This document shows positions 1 to 6,338 of a stretch of 11,579 nucleotides of DNA, piece after piece (within the stretch, counting starts at the first letter, position 1; each line of letters opens with the position of its first letter). The notes beneath the pieces are model-generated. The model saw only the letters and a program-made list of their open reading frames with translations. It had not been told where the DNA came from and searched no databases. The position numbers were made by a program, and so were the translations under genes. Source of the stretch: Planctomycetaceae bacterium (GTDB taxonomy: Bacteria > Planctomycetota > Planctomycetia > Pirellulales > JAEUIK01). The DNA lies in the NCBI GenBank assembly GCA_016793185.1, contig JAEUIK010000060.1:1-11579 (forward strand), in the 5' to 3' direction.

Positions 1-51
1 GGGGGTGGGTTGCGGGTAGCGTTCAATTAATCTGTCGCGGGCTCTTTTCTT

Positions 52-261
52 TCAATATCGCCGCACACTGACAAGACCGGGAAACAGGTAGATCAGCGCG
101 ATGGCTGCCAGAGCCGCGATACACGTCCAGAACACCATGGCTGCCACTCGCCTCTTGGTCCTGAAAGAGAAGCGACGCCCCTCCCCTTCTCTCTTTTCCG
201 CCCTGTACGGGTCGTCATCATGCTCGCGGCGTGGGGCGGGGTTGTCCTGTGGCTCGCGCAT
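52..261 (-). CDS. small single-pass membrane protein, function unknown
   Basis: Encodes 69 residues. Residues 1-38 are hydrophilic and highly charged, with acidic DDD and many Arg/Lys. They end in a basic stretch (FRTKRR) that directly precedes one hydrophobic segment at about residues 39-61. The tail is short (SVRRY). This suggests a membrane protein with a cytoplasmic N-terminus and one transmembrane helix. I do not recognise a family. The ATG at 261 has no good Shine-Dalgarno sequence close upstream, and the gene is short, so it could be spurious. The clear hydrophobic block flanked by charged residues argues that it is real. It is divergent from argB across a repeat-rich spacer, and nothing links it to arginine synthesis. 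Confidence 0.5.
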   Translation of the reverse strand: MREPQDNPAPRREHDDDPYRAEKREGEGRRFSFRTKRRVAAMVFWTCIAALAAIALIYLFPGLVSVRRY

Positions 262-328
262 GGTCGCAGTTTAGCTATGATCCGTTGAATCGCGAAAAAA
301 AGATCATTCGGCGGGATTGCCAAATGCT

Positions 329-345
329 CCGCCCCAAGGGGGCGG
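329..345. repeat. perfect GC-rich hairpin
   Basis: CCGCCCC at 329-335 pairs perfectly with GGGGCGG at 339-345 around a 3-base loop. No T-run follows on the plus strand, so it is not a standard intrinsic terminator. It directly precedes the REPIN-like element and may belong to the same repeat-rich block. Confidence 0.6.
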
Positions 346-351
346 CAGTTC

Positions 352-449
352 ATAGCCAGGGGCGTGAGCCCCTGGACGAAGTCGCAGTCGCGCGGGCGAT
401 CGATTCGAGTGTTGCCAAGATCATTCCAGGGGCTTGCGCCCCTGGCTAT
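352..449. repeat. REPIN-like element, type A (two inverted REP-like palindromes)
   Basis: Each end carries a palindrome with the stem CCAGGGGC/GCCCCTGG and a 4-base loop: 356-375 (loop GTGA) and 426-445 (loop TTGC). The two copies are inverted to each other. Positions 352-376 match the reverse complement of 425-449 except at two loop bases, and the flank ATAG (352-355) mirrors CTAT (446-449). About 50 bases of unrelated DNA separate them. Paired inverted palindromes of this size are the layout of REPINs, which RAYT (REP-associated tyrosine) transposases mobilise. No transposase is present here. The structure is directly visible; the REPIN label is inference. Confidence 0.75.
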
Positions 450-454
450 TGACG

Positions 455-538
455 CTCGGCCCCGATGGGGCCAACTCTGACGCCGCGCCCCGCTAGAGCG
501 AGTTCTGACGTCGCCCCCCGATAGGGCGAACTCGCGCC
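455..538. repeat. three 28-bp tandem repeats with internal palindromes
   Basis: Three diverged copies, each exactly 28 bases, lie head to tail at 455-482, 483-510 and 511-538. Each has a C-rich block, then GAT or GCT, a G-rich block, and an AACTC or GTTCT tail; the first two copies end in TGACG. Copy 1 has a perfect internal palindrome (GGCCCCGATGGGGCC) and copy 3 keeps most of it (CGCCCCCCGATAGGGCG). The array ends 14 bases before the argB -35 box. It has too few copies and no spacers, so it is not a CRISPR array. Confidence 0.7.
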
Positions 539-551
539 GGTCCCTGCCTCG

Positions 552-579
552 TTGACACCCCCTTTCCAAGCGCTAAAAT
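552..579 (+). promoter_or_regulatory. sigma70-type promoter of argB
   Basis: A perfect -35 box TTGACA (552-557) is followed after 16 bases by TAAAAT (574-579), which matches the -10 consensus at five of six positions. The expected transcription start is near 586, giving a leader of about 30 bases. The local drop in GC around the -10 box stands out against the GC-rich background. No arginine-repressor box is evident. Confidence 0.65.
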
Positions 580-616
580 ACCCGATTCCCTTTAGCGATA
601 CGGAGTTCCCACCACT

Positions 617-1501
617 TTGCTCGACGCAGTCTCCAAAGCCGACGTCTTGATCGAGGCGCTGGGCTGGATCCGCCAATTCCGCGACCGGATTATCGTCATC
701 AAGCTCGGCGGCAGCGTGATGGAGGATCCCCACGCGCTCGGGCATCTGTTGATCGACATCGTCTTCATGGAAACCGTCGGCATGCGCCCCGTCGTCGTTC
801 ACGGCGGGGGAGCCGCCATCAGCCGGGCGATGGCCGACGCGGGGCTCGAAGCCCGCTTCATCCAGGGACGCCGATACACCGACGCCGCGGCCCGCGACAT
901 CGTCGAGCGCGTGCTGGCGACCGAGACCAACGAATACCTCGCCGAACGGATCGAGCAGTTCGGGGGCCGCGCGGCGCCGCTCAACTTCCGCACCACCAAC
1001 GTCCTCTTTGGCGAGCGGCTCACGCTCGACGGCGCGAACGGCGAGGCGATCGATCTGGGCTACGTCGGCGACGTGACCCGCGTCGACCGCGCGACCATCG
1101 ACAATCTCTGCTACGCCGGCATCGTGCCGGTCATTCCCTCGATGTGCCTCGACGCCCAGGGGGAAAAGCTCAACGTCAACGCCGACACCGCGGCCCAGGC
1201 CGTGGCCGAGTCGCTCGGCGCCGAGAAGCTGGTATTCCTCAGCGACGTGAATGGCGTGCGCCGCGACAAGCGCGATGCCGAAACGCTGATCCACTCGCTC
1301 ACCGGCAGCGAAGCCCTCGAACTGATCAAGAGCGGCGCGATCGACTCGGGCATGATTCCCAAAGTCCAGGCGTGCCTCGATACGCTGGACCGCGGGGTGC
1401 GCAAGATCCACATTATCGACGGCCGCCAGCGCCATTCGTTGCTCCTGGAAGTGTATACGAGCAGCGGCGTGGGGACCGAAATCATCAAGGACCCGGCTTA
1501 A
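617..1501 (+). CDS. argB: acetylglutamate kinase
   Basis: Phosphorylates N-acetyl-L-glutamate with ATP, the second step of arginine synthesis in the cytoplasm. The protein has 294 residues, normal for the amino acid kinase family. Visible motifs are the ATP-binding KLGGS (K29-S33), the substrate loop HGGG (62-65), DLGYVGDV, NVNADTAA, the LSDVNGV nucleotide-binding stretch, and GMIPK with K249. An N-terminal helix before KLGG and a C-terminal LLLEVYTSSGVGTEI stretch resemble arginine-inhibited hexameric NAG kinases, so end-product inhibition is likely. The start is TTG at 617, preceded by GGAG (602-605) and directly followed by the family-typical N-terminus; no ATG fits. Oddly, the G-x-C/S-G loop after FGGRA is replaced by PLNFRTTN. 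It is the first gene of an argB-argD-argF run. Confidence 0.95.
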   Translation: MLDAVSKADVLIEALGWIRQFRDRIIVIKLGGSVMEDPHALGHLLIDIVFMETVGMRPVVVHGGGAAISRAMADAGLEARFIQGRRYTDAAARDIVERVLATETNEYLAERIEQFGGRAAPLNFRTTNVLFGERLTLDGANGEAIDLGYVGDVTRVDRATIDNLCYAGIVPVIPSMCLDAQGEKLNVNADTAAQAVAESLGAEKLVFLSDVNGVRRDKRDAETLIHSLTGSEALELIKSGAIDSGMIPKVQACLDTLDRGVRKIHIIDGRQRHSLLLEVYTSSGVGTEIIKDPA

Positions 1502-1520
1502 GCGTTGTGCGTCAACCAGT

Positions 1521-1593
1521 AGGTCAGGCAGTCATGCCTGACACGGACTTGAGATAAATTCCACATTGCGTGTCAGGCACAAATGCCTGACCT
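1521..1593. repeat. REPIN-like element, type B (two inverted REP-like palindromes)
   Basis: Two palindromes with identical 8-base arms GTCAGGCA/TGCCTGAC and 4-base loops lie at 1523-1542 and 1572-1591. They are inverted to each other: AGGTCAGGCA (1521-1530) mirrors TGCCTGACCT (1584-1593), and TGCCTGACAC (1535-1544) mirrors GTGTCAGGCA (1570-1579). Only 25 bases separate the arms. Transcribed RNA could form two small hairpins or one long stem. The core differs completely from the type A element upstream of argB. It fills most of the argB-argD gap and could affect read-through or mRNA stability, which is inference. Confidence 0.8.
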
Positions 1594-1682
1594 GCCAGAC
1601 AATCCTGCGAACCCAATCCCTCGCCGGCGGCTCTGGATCTCTTTCAGACTTGCCCGCGAGTCCTGCCAGGAGGCACGAGCGT

Positions 1683-2900
1683 ATGGCCACCACCAGCGGT
1701 ATGAGTTCGGCCGAGACCATCGATCTCTTCCGGCGGTACGTCGTCCCCAACTACACGCGCTTTCCGATCAACCTGGTGCGAGGCGAGGGCTCGTACGTCT
1801 GGGATGCCGAGGGGACCCGGTACCTCGACCTCTTCCCCGGTTGGGGCTGCAATCTGCTGGGGCATTGCCCCGCGCCGATCGTCCGCGCCGTGCAGGAGCA
1901 GGTCGCGACGCTGATTCACGTGCCCAACACGTGGTATACCGAAGCCCAGGGGCAATGGGCCCGGCTCCTCAGCGAGCGGAGCTTCGGCGGTCAGGCCTTC
2001 TTCTGCAACTCGGGCACCGAGGCGAACGAGGCGGCCATCAAGCTGGCCCGGCTCCACACCCCGAAGGAGCGCTACAAGATCATCACCTTCTCGGGCGGCT
2101 TCCACGGCCGAACTCTAGGTGCGACCGCGGCCACCGCTCAGCCCAAGTACCATGAGGGACTGGGCCCGCTGATGGCGGGCTTCGTGTACGCCCCCTATGG
2201 CGATCTCGAGGCGGTGACCAAGCTGGTCGACGGCGAGACGGCCGCCATCCTGGTCGAGCCGATCCAGGGCGAGGGGGGCATCCGCATCCCGCCCGACGGG
2301 TTTCTCGCGGGCTTGCGCGAATTGGCCGACGAGCATGGACTGCTCCTGATGTTCGACGAAGTGCAGTCGGGCTGCGGCCGGACCGGCAACTGGTTCGCCT
2401 ACCAAGACGTGAACGTCGTACCCGACGTGATGACGCTGGCCAAGTCGCTGTGCGGCGGGATTGCCGGCGGCGCACTATTGACCAAACCCGAGATTGCCCC
2501 GAGCTTGCGTCCCGGAATGCACGCGGCGACCTTTGGCGGCAATCCGATCGCGGCCCGGGTGGGCATCGCCACGATCGAGATGATCGAGCAGGAGAACCTG
2601 CTCGAAAATGTCGCCACCATCAGCGGCGTCTTCCGGCAGCGGCTCAACGAGCTGGCCGAGTCGTGCGAGACCATCGTCGAGGTCCGCATCCGCGGCATGA
2701 TGATCGGCATCGAGTTGACCGTGCCTGGCGCTCCGCTGGTCCAGGCGGCCATCGACCGCAAGCTGTTGATCAATTGCACGCAGGGCACGGTGATTCGCCT
2801 GTTGCCCGCCATGAACCTGACGGTGGAGCAGGCGCACGAGGCGTGCGACCTGCTGGGCGAACTCCTCACGCAAGCCGCCCCGGGCGGCAACGGCAACTAA
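1683..2900 (+). CDS. argD: acetylornithine aminotransferase
   Basis: A class III PLP-dependent aminotransferase that converts N-acetylglutamate semialdehyde to N-acetylornithine with glutamate as amino donor (fourth step of arginine synthesis). It has 405 residues, normal for ArgD. Visible motifs are SGTEANEAA (110-118, PLP phosphate binding), FHGRT (140-144), EPIQGEGG (192-199), FDEVQSGCGRTG (224-235, with the PLP-ring Asp), the Schiff-base lysine K254 in TLAKSLCGG, and TFGGNP. The ATG at 1683 is chosen because AGGAGG at 1668-1673 sits nine bases upstream. The open frame extends further upstream only into the repeat. ArgD enzymes often also act as succinyldiaminopimelate aminotransferase in lysine synthesis, so a dual role is possible. 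It lies 181 bases after argB, separated by the type B repeat element. Confidence 0.95.
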   Translation: MATTSGMSSAETIDLFRRYVVPNYTRFPINLVRGEGSYVWDAEGTRYLDLFPGWGCNLLGHCPAPIVRAVQEQVATLIHVPNTWYTEAQGQWARLLSERSFGGQAFFCNSGTEANEAAIKLARLHTPKERYKIITFSGGFHGRTLGATAATAQPKYHEGLGPLMAGFVYAPYGDLEAVTKLVDGETAAILVEPIQGEGGIRIPPDGFLAGLRELADEHGLLLMFDEVQSGCGRTGNWFAYQDVNVVPDVMTLAKSLCGGIAGGALLTKPEIAPSLRPGMHAATFGGNPIAARVGIATIEMIEQENLLENVATISGVFRQRLNELAESCETIVEVRIRGMMIGIELTVPGAPLVQAAIDRKLLINCTQGTVIRLLPAMNLTVEQAHEACDLLGELLTQAAPGGNGN

Positions 2901-2907
2901 AGTGCCA

Positions 2908-2924
2908 GCGGCGCCAGGCGCCGC
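2908..2924 (+). repeat. intergenic hairpin between argD and argF
   Basis: GCGGCGC (2908-2914) and GCGCCGC (2918-2924) form a perfect 7-bp stem with a CAG loop, eight bases after the argD stop. No T-run follows, so it is not a classical terminator. It could stabilise or process the argD-argF mRNA. Confidence 0.5.
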
Positions 2925-2952
2925 GGCCAAGTCCCTCCGAAGTCGAGATACC

Positions 2953-3873
2953 ATGCGTCACCTGCTCTCGATGGCCGACCTCAAGCCGGCCGAGATCGAA
3001 AAGATTTTTGCGATCAGCGAGGACCTGAAGTCCAAGTACGAAGCTGGGCTGCGCGAGCCGATTTTGCCCGGCCGTGTGCTGGCGCTGATCTTCGAAAAGC
3101 CCTCGCTGCGGACTCGGGTCAGCTTCGAGTCGGCCATGATCAACCTCGGCGGCAACAGCCTGTTCCTCGGCGACGATACCGGCTGGGGGGCGAACCGCGA
3201 GAGCCTGGCCGACTTCGGACGCGTGCTCAGCCAGTACGTTGACGTGCTCGTCGTCCGCTCGCACGACCATAAGACCGTCGAAGAGTTGCGCAACTACTGC
3301 ACACGTCCCGTCATCAACGGGCTGACCGACTACGAGCATCCCTGCCAGGTGCTGGCCGACTTGTACACGCTCAAGGAGTGCGTCGGCCGGTTGCGCGGGC
3401 ATACGCTGGCCTACGTGGGAGACGGAAACAACGTCGCCCGCAGCCTGGCGCTGGGGTGCGGCAAGCTGGGGGTGAAGTTCCATATGGCCACCCCGTCGGG
3501 CTACCGCTTCGACGCGGCGTTCGAGAAGTTGCTCCGCGACGACGTGCCAGATCTCGAAATCACGGTGACCGACGATCCGGCCGAGGCGGTGGCCGAGGCG
3601 ACGGCGATCTATACCGACGTCTGGACCAGCATGGGGCAGGAGCAGGAAACCGCGCAGCGGAAGCGCGATTTCGCCGCCTACCAGATTAACGAAGCGCTGC
3701 TGGCCAAGGCCCCTGCCGGGGCCTACTTCATGCACTGCTTGCCCGCCCATCGCGGCGAGGAAGTGACCAGCGCCGTCATTGATGGACCGCAAAGCATTGT
3801 CGTGCAGCAGGCGGGCAACCGGATGCACGTGCAAAAAGGGATTCTGGCCTGGCTGCTCAGCCGGGCAGGATAG
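2953..3873 (+). CDS. argF: ornithine carbamoyltransferase
   Basis: Transfers the carbamoyl group of carbamoyl phosphate to ornithine to make citrulline (sixth step of arginine synthesis). It has 306 residues, the usual anabolic size. Diagnostic motifs are all intact: the carbamoyl-phosphate loop SLRTR (S51-R55), HPCQ (129-132) followed by LADLYTL, the ornithine-binding DVWTSMG (D222, SMG 226-228), and the catalytic HCLP (261-264). SMG identifies an ornithine enzyme, as opposed to an aspartate or acetylornithine carbamoyltransferase. The ATG at 2953 is preferred over an in-frame GTG at 2902 because the family N-terminus (MRHLLSMADL) begins there; the ribosome binding site is weak. It follows argD by 52 bases, so it is probably co-transcribed. 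Confidence 0.95.
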   Translation: MRHLLSMADLKPAEIEKIFAISEDLKSKYEAGLREPILPGRVLALIFEKPSLRTRVSFESAMINLGGNSLFLGDDTGWGANRESLADFGRVLSQYVDVLVVRSHDHKTVEELRNYCTRPVINGLTDYEHPCQVLADLYTLKECVGRLRGHTLAYVGDGNNVARSLALGCGKLGVKFHMATPSGYRFDAAFEKLLRDDVPDLEITVTDDPAEAVAEATAIYTDVWTSMGQEQETAQRKRDFAAYQINEALLAKAPAGAYFMHCLPAHRGEEVTSAVIDGPQSIVVQQAGNRMHVQKGILAWLLSRAG

Positions 3874-3904
3874 CACCCACGATCGCTCGAGGGGGCCCCC
3901 GGCG

Positions 3905-4333
3905 ATGCACTGGAGCGAGCAACTTCGAGCCTGGTGGCGCCGCTGGCGCACTCCCCGCTCACTCGGCCAACGGGGGGAGCGCGCCGCCGCACGGCACCTC
4001 CGGCGTCTTGGCTACCGCATCATCCGCCGCAGCCAGCGAACCTCGGCCGGCGAAATTGATCTAATCGCCGTCGATGGCCGCACGCTGGTCTTCGTGGAGG
4101 TCAAGACGCGAGCTTCGCACGACAAGGGGCACCCGGCCGAGGCCGTCGATCGGCAGAAGCAAGCACGGCTGACGCGCTTGGCGCTGGGATTTCTCAAACG
4201 GCACGGGCTGCTAGAGCATTCCGCCCGCTTCGATGTGGTCGCCGTCACCTGGCCCGTCGGAGAGCGCCGCCCGACGATCGAACATTTTCAAAATGCGTTC
4301 GAGCCGCACGGGCCGGGGCAGATGTTCAGCTAG
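3905..4333 (+). CDS. YraN/UPF0102 family nuclease-fold protein
   Basis: Has 142 residues, slightly longer than the usual 115-130. Family signatures are GQRGERAAARHL (21-32), GYRIIRRSQRTSAGEIDLIA (37-55) and LVFVEVKTR (61-69). The GEID (49-52) and VEVK (64-67) motifs supply the acidic and lysine residues of a PD-(D/E)XK-like endonuclease fold. The family's physiological role is not settled, and a link to DNA processing or repair is only suspected. The start ATG at 3905 has GAGGGGG (3889-3895) nine bases upstream and begins just before the conserved core. It follows argF by 31 bases, so it may ride on the arginine transcript. The usual yraN context is near rplS/rnhB; here rplS is close by but on the other strand. 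Confidence 0.85.
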   Translation: MHWSEQLRAWWRRWRTPRSLGQRGERAAARHLRRLGYRIIRRSQRTSAGEIDLIAVDGRTLVFVEVKTRASHDKGHPAEAVDRQKQARLTRLALGFLKRHGLLEHSARFDVVAVTWPVGERRPTIEHFQNAFEPHGPGQMFS

Positions 4334-4371
4334 GCGACTGCGGCCGGCGGCGCAATCTTCGCCTCAAGAAA

Positions 4372-5097
4372 TCAGAACGGCCAGCTCTTGCCGAGCGCCG
4401 CTTTCTGCAGCTCGTTCAACTCGGCGATGCCTCCGCGGGCGAGCTTGAGCAAGGCGGCGAGTTCCTTGTCGCTGAAGGTCGCTTCTTCGCCGGTTCCCTG
4501 GATCTCGACGAAGCGGCCATCGCCGGTCATCACGACGTTCATGTCGACCTCGGCGTCGACGTCCTCGCGGTAGTCGAGATCGAGGACGGGCTTCCCCGCG
4601 ACGATGCCGACCGAGATTGCCGCGACGCTCTGCTTGAGCGGAAAGCGATCGGCGAACGGCAGGCTGGGGAGCGAGCGGACCGCGTCGACCAGCGCCACGA
4701 ACGCTCCGGTGATGCTGGCGGTGCGCGTGCCGCCGTCGGCTTCGAGCACGTCGCAGTCGACGGTGATCGTCCGCGGCCCGAGGGCTTCGAGATCGAGCAC
4801 GGCCCGCAGGCTGCGGCCGATCAGTCGTTGGATCTCGGTGGTGCGGCCGTCGATCTTGCCGCCGCGGTCACGCTGTTTGCGCGGCTGCGTGCTGCCGGGC
4901 AGCATGCTGTACTCGGCGGTGACCCAGCCGCGTCCCTGGGCTTCGAGCCAGCGCGGCACTTGCTCTTCGACGCTGGCCGTGCAGAGGACCGTGGTGCGGC
5001 CCGCCTGCACCAGCACGCTGCCCGGGGCCGGGCGCGTGTAGCGGCGTTTGAACTTGAGCGGGCGCAGCTCGTCGGGACGTCGGCCGTCGTGGCGCAT
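4372..5097 (-). CDS. rph: ribonuclease PH
   Basis: A phosphate-dependent 3'-5' exoribonuclease that trims tRNA precursors and other structured RNAs and works as a hexameric ring. It has 241 residues, the usual length. The N-terminus (MRHDGRRPDELRPL) is typical. Conserved elements are GRTTEIQRLIGRSLR (R85 region), GGTRTASITGA (R125, the expected phosphate-binding Arg), and LDLDYREDVDAEVDMN with acidic residues D179 and D185 at the expected metal/catalytic positions. It starts nine bases after the rplS stop codon, and its ribosome binding site AAGGA (5111-5115) lies inside the end of rplS, so the two genes are very likely translationally linked. It converges on yraN with 38 bases between stop codons and no obvious terminator. 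Confidence 0.95.
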   Translation of the reverse strand: MRHDGRRPDELRPLKFKRRYTRPAPGSVLVQAGRTTVLCTASVEEQVPRWLEAQGRGWVTAEYSMLPGSTQPRKQRDRGGKIDGRTTEIQRLIGRSLRAVLDLEALGPRTITVDCDVLEADGGTRTASITGAFVALVDAVRSLPSLPFADRFPLKQSVAAISVGIVAGKPVLDLDYREDVDAEVDMNVVMTGDGRFVEIQGTGEEATFSDKELAALLKLARGGIAELNELQKAALGKSWPF

Positions 5098-5106
5098 GTG
5101 CCGCTA

Positions 5107-5481
5107 CTATTCCTTGGCCCCGGCCTTGCGGTCGGCGCGACGTTCCTTGAGGCGGACGGCCTTGCCCACGCGATCGCGGAGGAAGTAGAGCTTGGCCCGC
5201 CGGACCACGCCCGAGCGCTTAACTTCGATCTTGGCGATCCGCGGCGAGTGGAGCGGAAATTTGCGTTCGACTCCCTCGCCCTGGACGATCCGGCGGACGG
5301 TGAAGGTCTCGCGCGAGCCCGAGCCGGCCCGGGCGATCACCACGCCGCTGAAAATCTGGATGCGCTCTTTCTCGCCTTCGAGAATGCGCGTGTGCACGTC
5401 GACGGTGTCGCCGATCGAGAACTCGGCGATGTCGGATTTCAGATCCCCCTTCTCGACGAGGGCAAGGGTTTGCTGGCTCAT
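5107..5481 (-). CDS. rplS: large ribosomal subunit protein bL19
   Basis: A structural protein of the 50S subunit located near the 30S interface. It has 124 residues, slightly above the usual 115 because of a basic C-terminal tail. Typical features are FSIGDTVDVHTRILEGEKERIQ (positions 22-43), the FSGVVIAR strand, TFTVRRI, GVERKFPLHSP and the RRAKLYFLRDR stretch. The ATG at 5481 has AAAGGA (5491-5496) nine bases upstream. It follows trmD by 80 bases and precedes rph by nine bases. The rpsP-trmD-rplS order matches the widely conserved ribosomal/tRNA-modification cluster. Confidence 0.95.
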   Translation of the reverse strand: MSQQTLALVEKGDLKSDIAEFSIGDTVDVHTRILEGEKERIQIFSGVVIARAGSGSRETFTVRRIVQGEGVERKFPLHSPRIAKIEVKRSGVVRRAKLYFLRDRVGKAVRLKERRADRKAGAKE

Positions 5482-5561
5482 GGCGATCGATCCTTTCGTT
5501 GACTAGGTTCGTCAGTGGGCGGGGCGCGGCGAGCGGGTGGTCGGTCGGCCGCGCGATGGCT

Positions 5562-6284
5562 TCAGGAATTCGGGTTCGGCTGCGTGGCCTCGGGGGGCTC
5601 TCGGTTCAACAGGTCGGCACGTCGCTCACGCGTGCGGGCCAGGCTTTGTTCGTATCTCCAGCGGGCGATCTCGGGGTGGTTGCCGCTCAGCAGCACCTCG
5701 GGGACGACGTGGCCGCGGTACTCGCGGGGGCGCGTGTATTGGGCAAAGTCGAGCAAGCGCTCCGCACCCGAGAACGAATCCGCGCGGTGGCTCGCTTCGT
5801 CACCCAGCACGCCTGGCACCAGCCGGACCACGGCGTCGATCACCACCATCGCGGCCACCTCGCCTCCGTTGAGGACGTAGTCGCCGATCGAAATCTCCTC
5901 GGGTTTCAGGATCTCGTGAATGCGTTCGTCAAAACCTTCGTACCGGCCGCAGAGCAACACCAGTCGCTCGCAGCGGCTCAGCTCTTCGACCTGGGCCTGG
6001 TCCAGTCGTTTCCCCTGCGGCGTCAGCAGCAGCAGCCGGCCGGGGCGTGCCCCCTGCGCTTGCACCGCCTCGACCCCTTCGACCACCGTGTCGACTCGCA
6101 GCACCATGCCCGGGCCGCCGCCAAAGGGGCGATCGTCGACCTGCTGGTGCTTGCCTTTCGACCAATCGCGAATGTTGTGGAGGTTGATCTCGACCAGGCC
6201 GCGCTCGATGGCCAGGTTCAACAGGCTTTGACCGAGGTATCCCGGAAACATCTCGGGAAACAGGGTCAACACATCGAACCGCAT
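5562..6284 (-). CDS. trmD: tRNA (guanine-N1-)-methyltransferase
   Basis: Uses S-adenosylmethionine to methylate N1 of G37 next to the anticodon in tRNAs with G36, which prevents +1 frameshifting. It has 240 residues, the standard size. The start (MRFDVLTLFPEMF) and the trefoil-knot SAM site are clear: LTPQG (87-91), GRYEGFDERI (113-122) and IGDYVLNGGE (133-142). D169 in ADSFS is the expected catalytic base. FGGGPGMVL (54-62) and the C-terminal tRNA-binding region HPEIARWRYEQSLARTRERR are also present. The ATG at 6284 is chosen over an upstream in-frame one because the family N-terminus begins there; GGGAAG (6292-6297) is a fair ribosome binding site. The gene follows rpsP by 54 bases, with no rimM between them. 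Confidence 0.95.
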   Translation of the reverse strand: MRFDVLTLFPEMFPGYLGQSLLNLAIERGLVEINLHNIRDWSKGKHQQVDDRPFGGGPGMVLRVDTVVEGVEAVQAQGARPGRLLLLTPQGKRLDQAQVEELSRCERLVLLCGRYEGFDERIHEILKPEEISIGDYVLNGGEVAAMVVIDAVVRLVPGVLGDEASHRADSFSGAERLLDFAQYTRPREYRGHVVPEVLLSGNHPEIARWRYEQSLARTRERRADLLNREPPEATQPNPNS

Positions 6285-6338
6285 CGGCGCACTTCCCGGG
6301 AGAGCCCGTCGGCCACCCCTCACCACATCGCGCGGGCG

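Larger units (their letters stand above)
262..616. other. repeat-rich intergenic spacer upstream of argB
   Basis: This 355-base spacer lies between the divergent small membrane protein and argB. It holds, in order, a run of seven A (295-301), a GC-rich hairpin (329-345), two inverted copies of a REP-like palindrome (352-449), three 28-bp tandem repeats (455-538) and the argB promoter (552-579). The only plus-strand reading frame in it (231-452) is built from the repeat and is not credible as a gene. Confidence 0.75.

Noticed and set aside
231..452. Plus-strand frame of 73 codons before argB
   Set aside because: Its sequence is produced by the REP-like palindromes (HSQGREPL and CAPGY are translations of the repeat); it has no ribosome binding site or domain.
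455..538. CRISPR array
   Set aside because: The repeats are contiguous without spacers, there are only three, and no cas genes are present.
446..1435. 329-codon minus-strand frame opposite argB
   Set aside because: It is a GC-driven shadow of a confident gene; the His/Val/Asp-rich composition is typical of antisense frames in high-GC DNA.
1566..1682. N-terminal extension of ArgD
   Set aside because: It would be translated from the REPIN-like repeat, and a perfect AGGAGG supports the ATG at 1683.
4334..4371. Bidirectional terminator between the convergent yraN and rph genes
   Set aside because: Only a 4-bp stem with a large loop and no T-run could be found.
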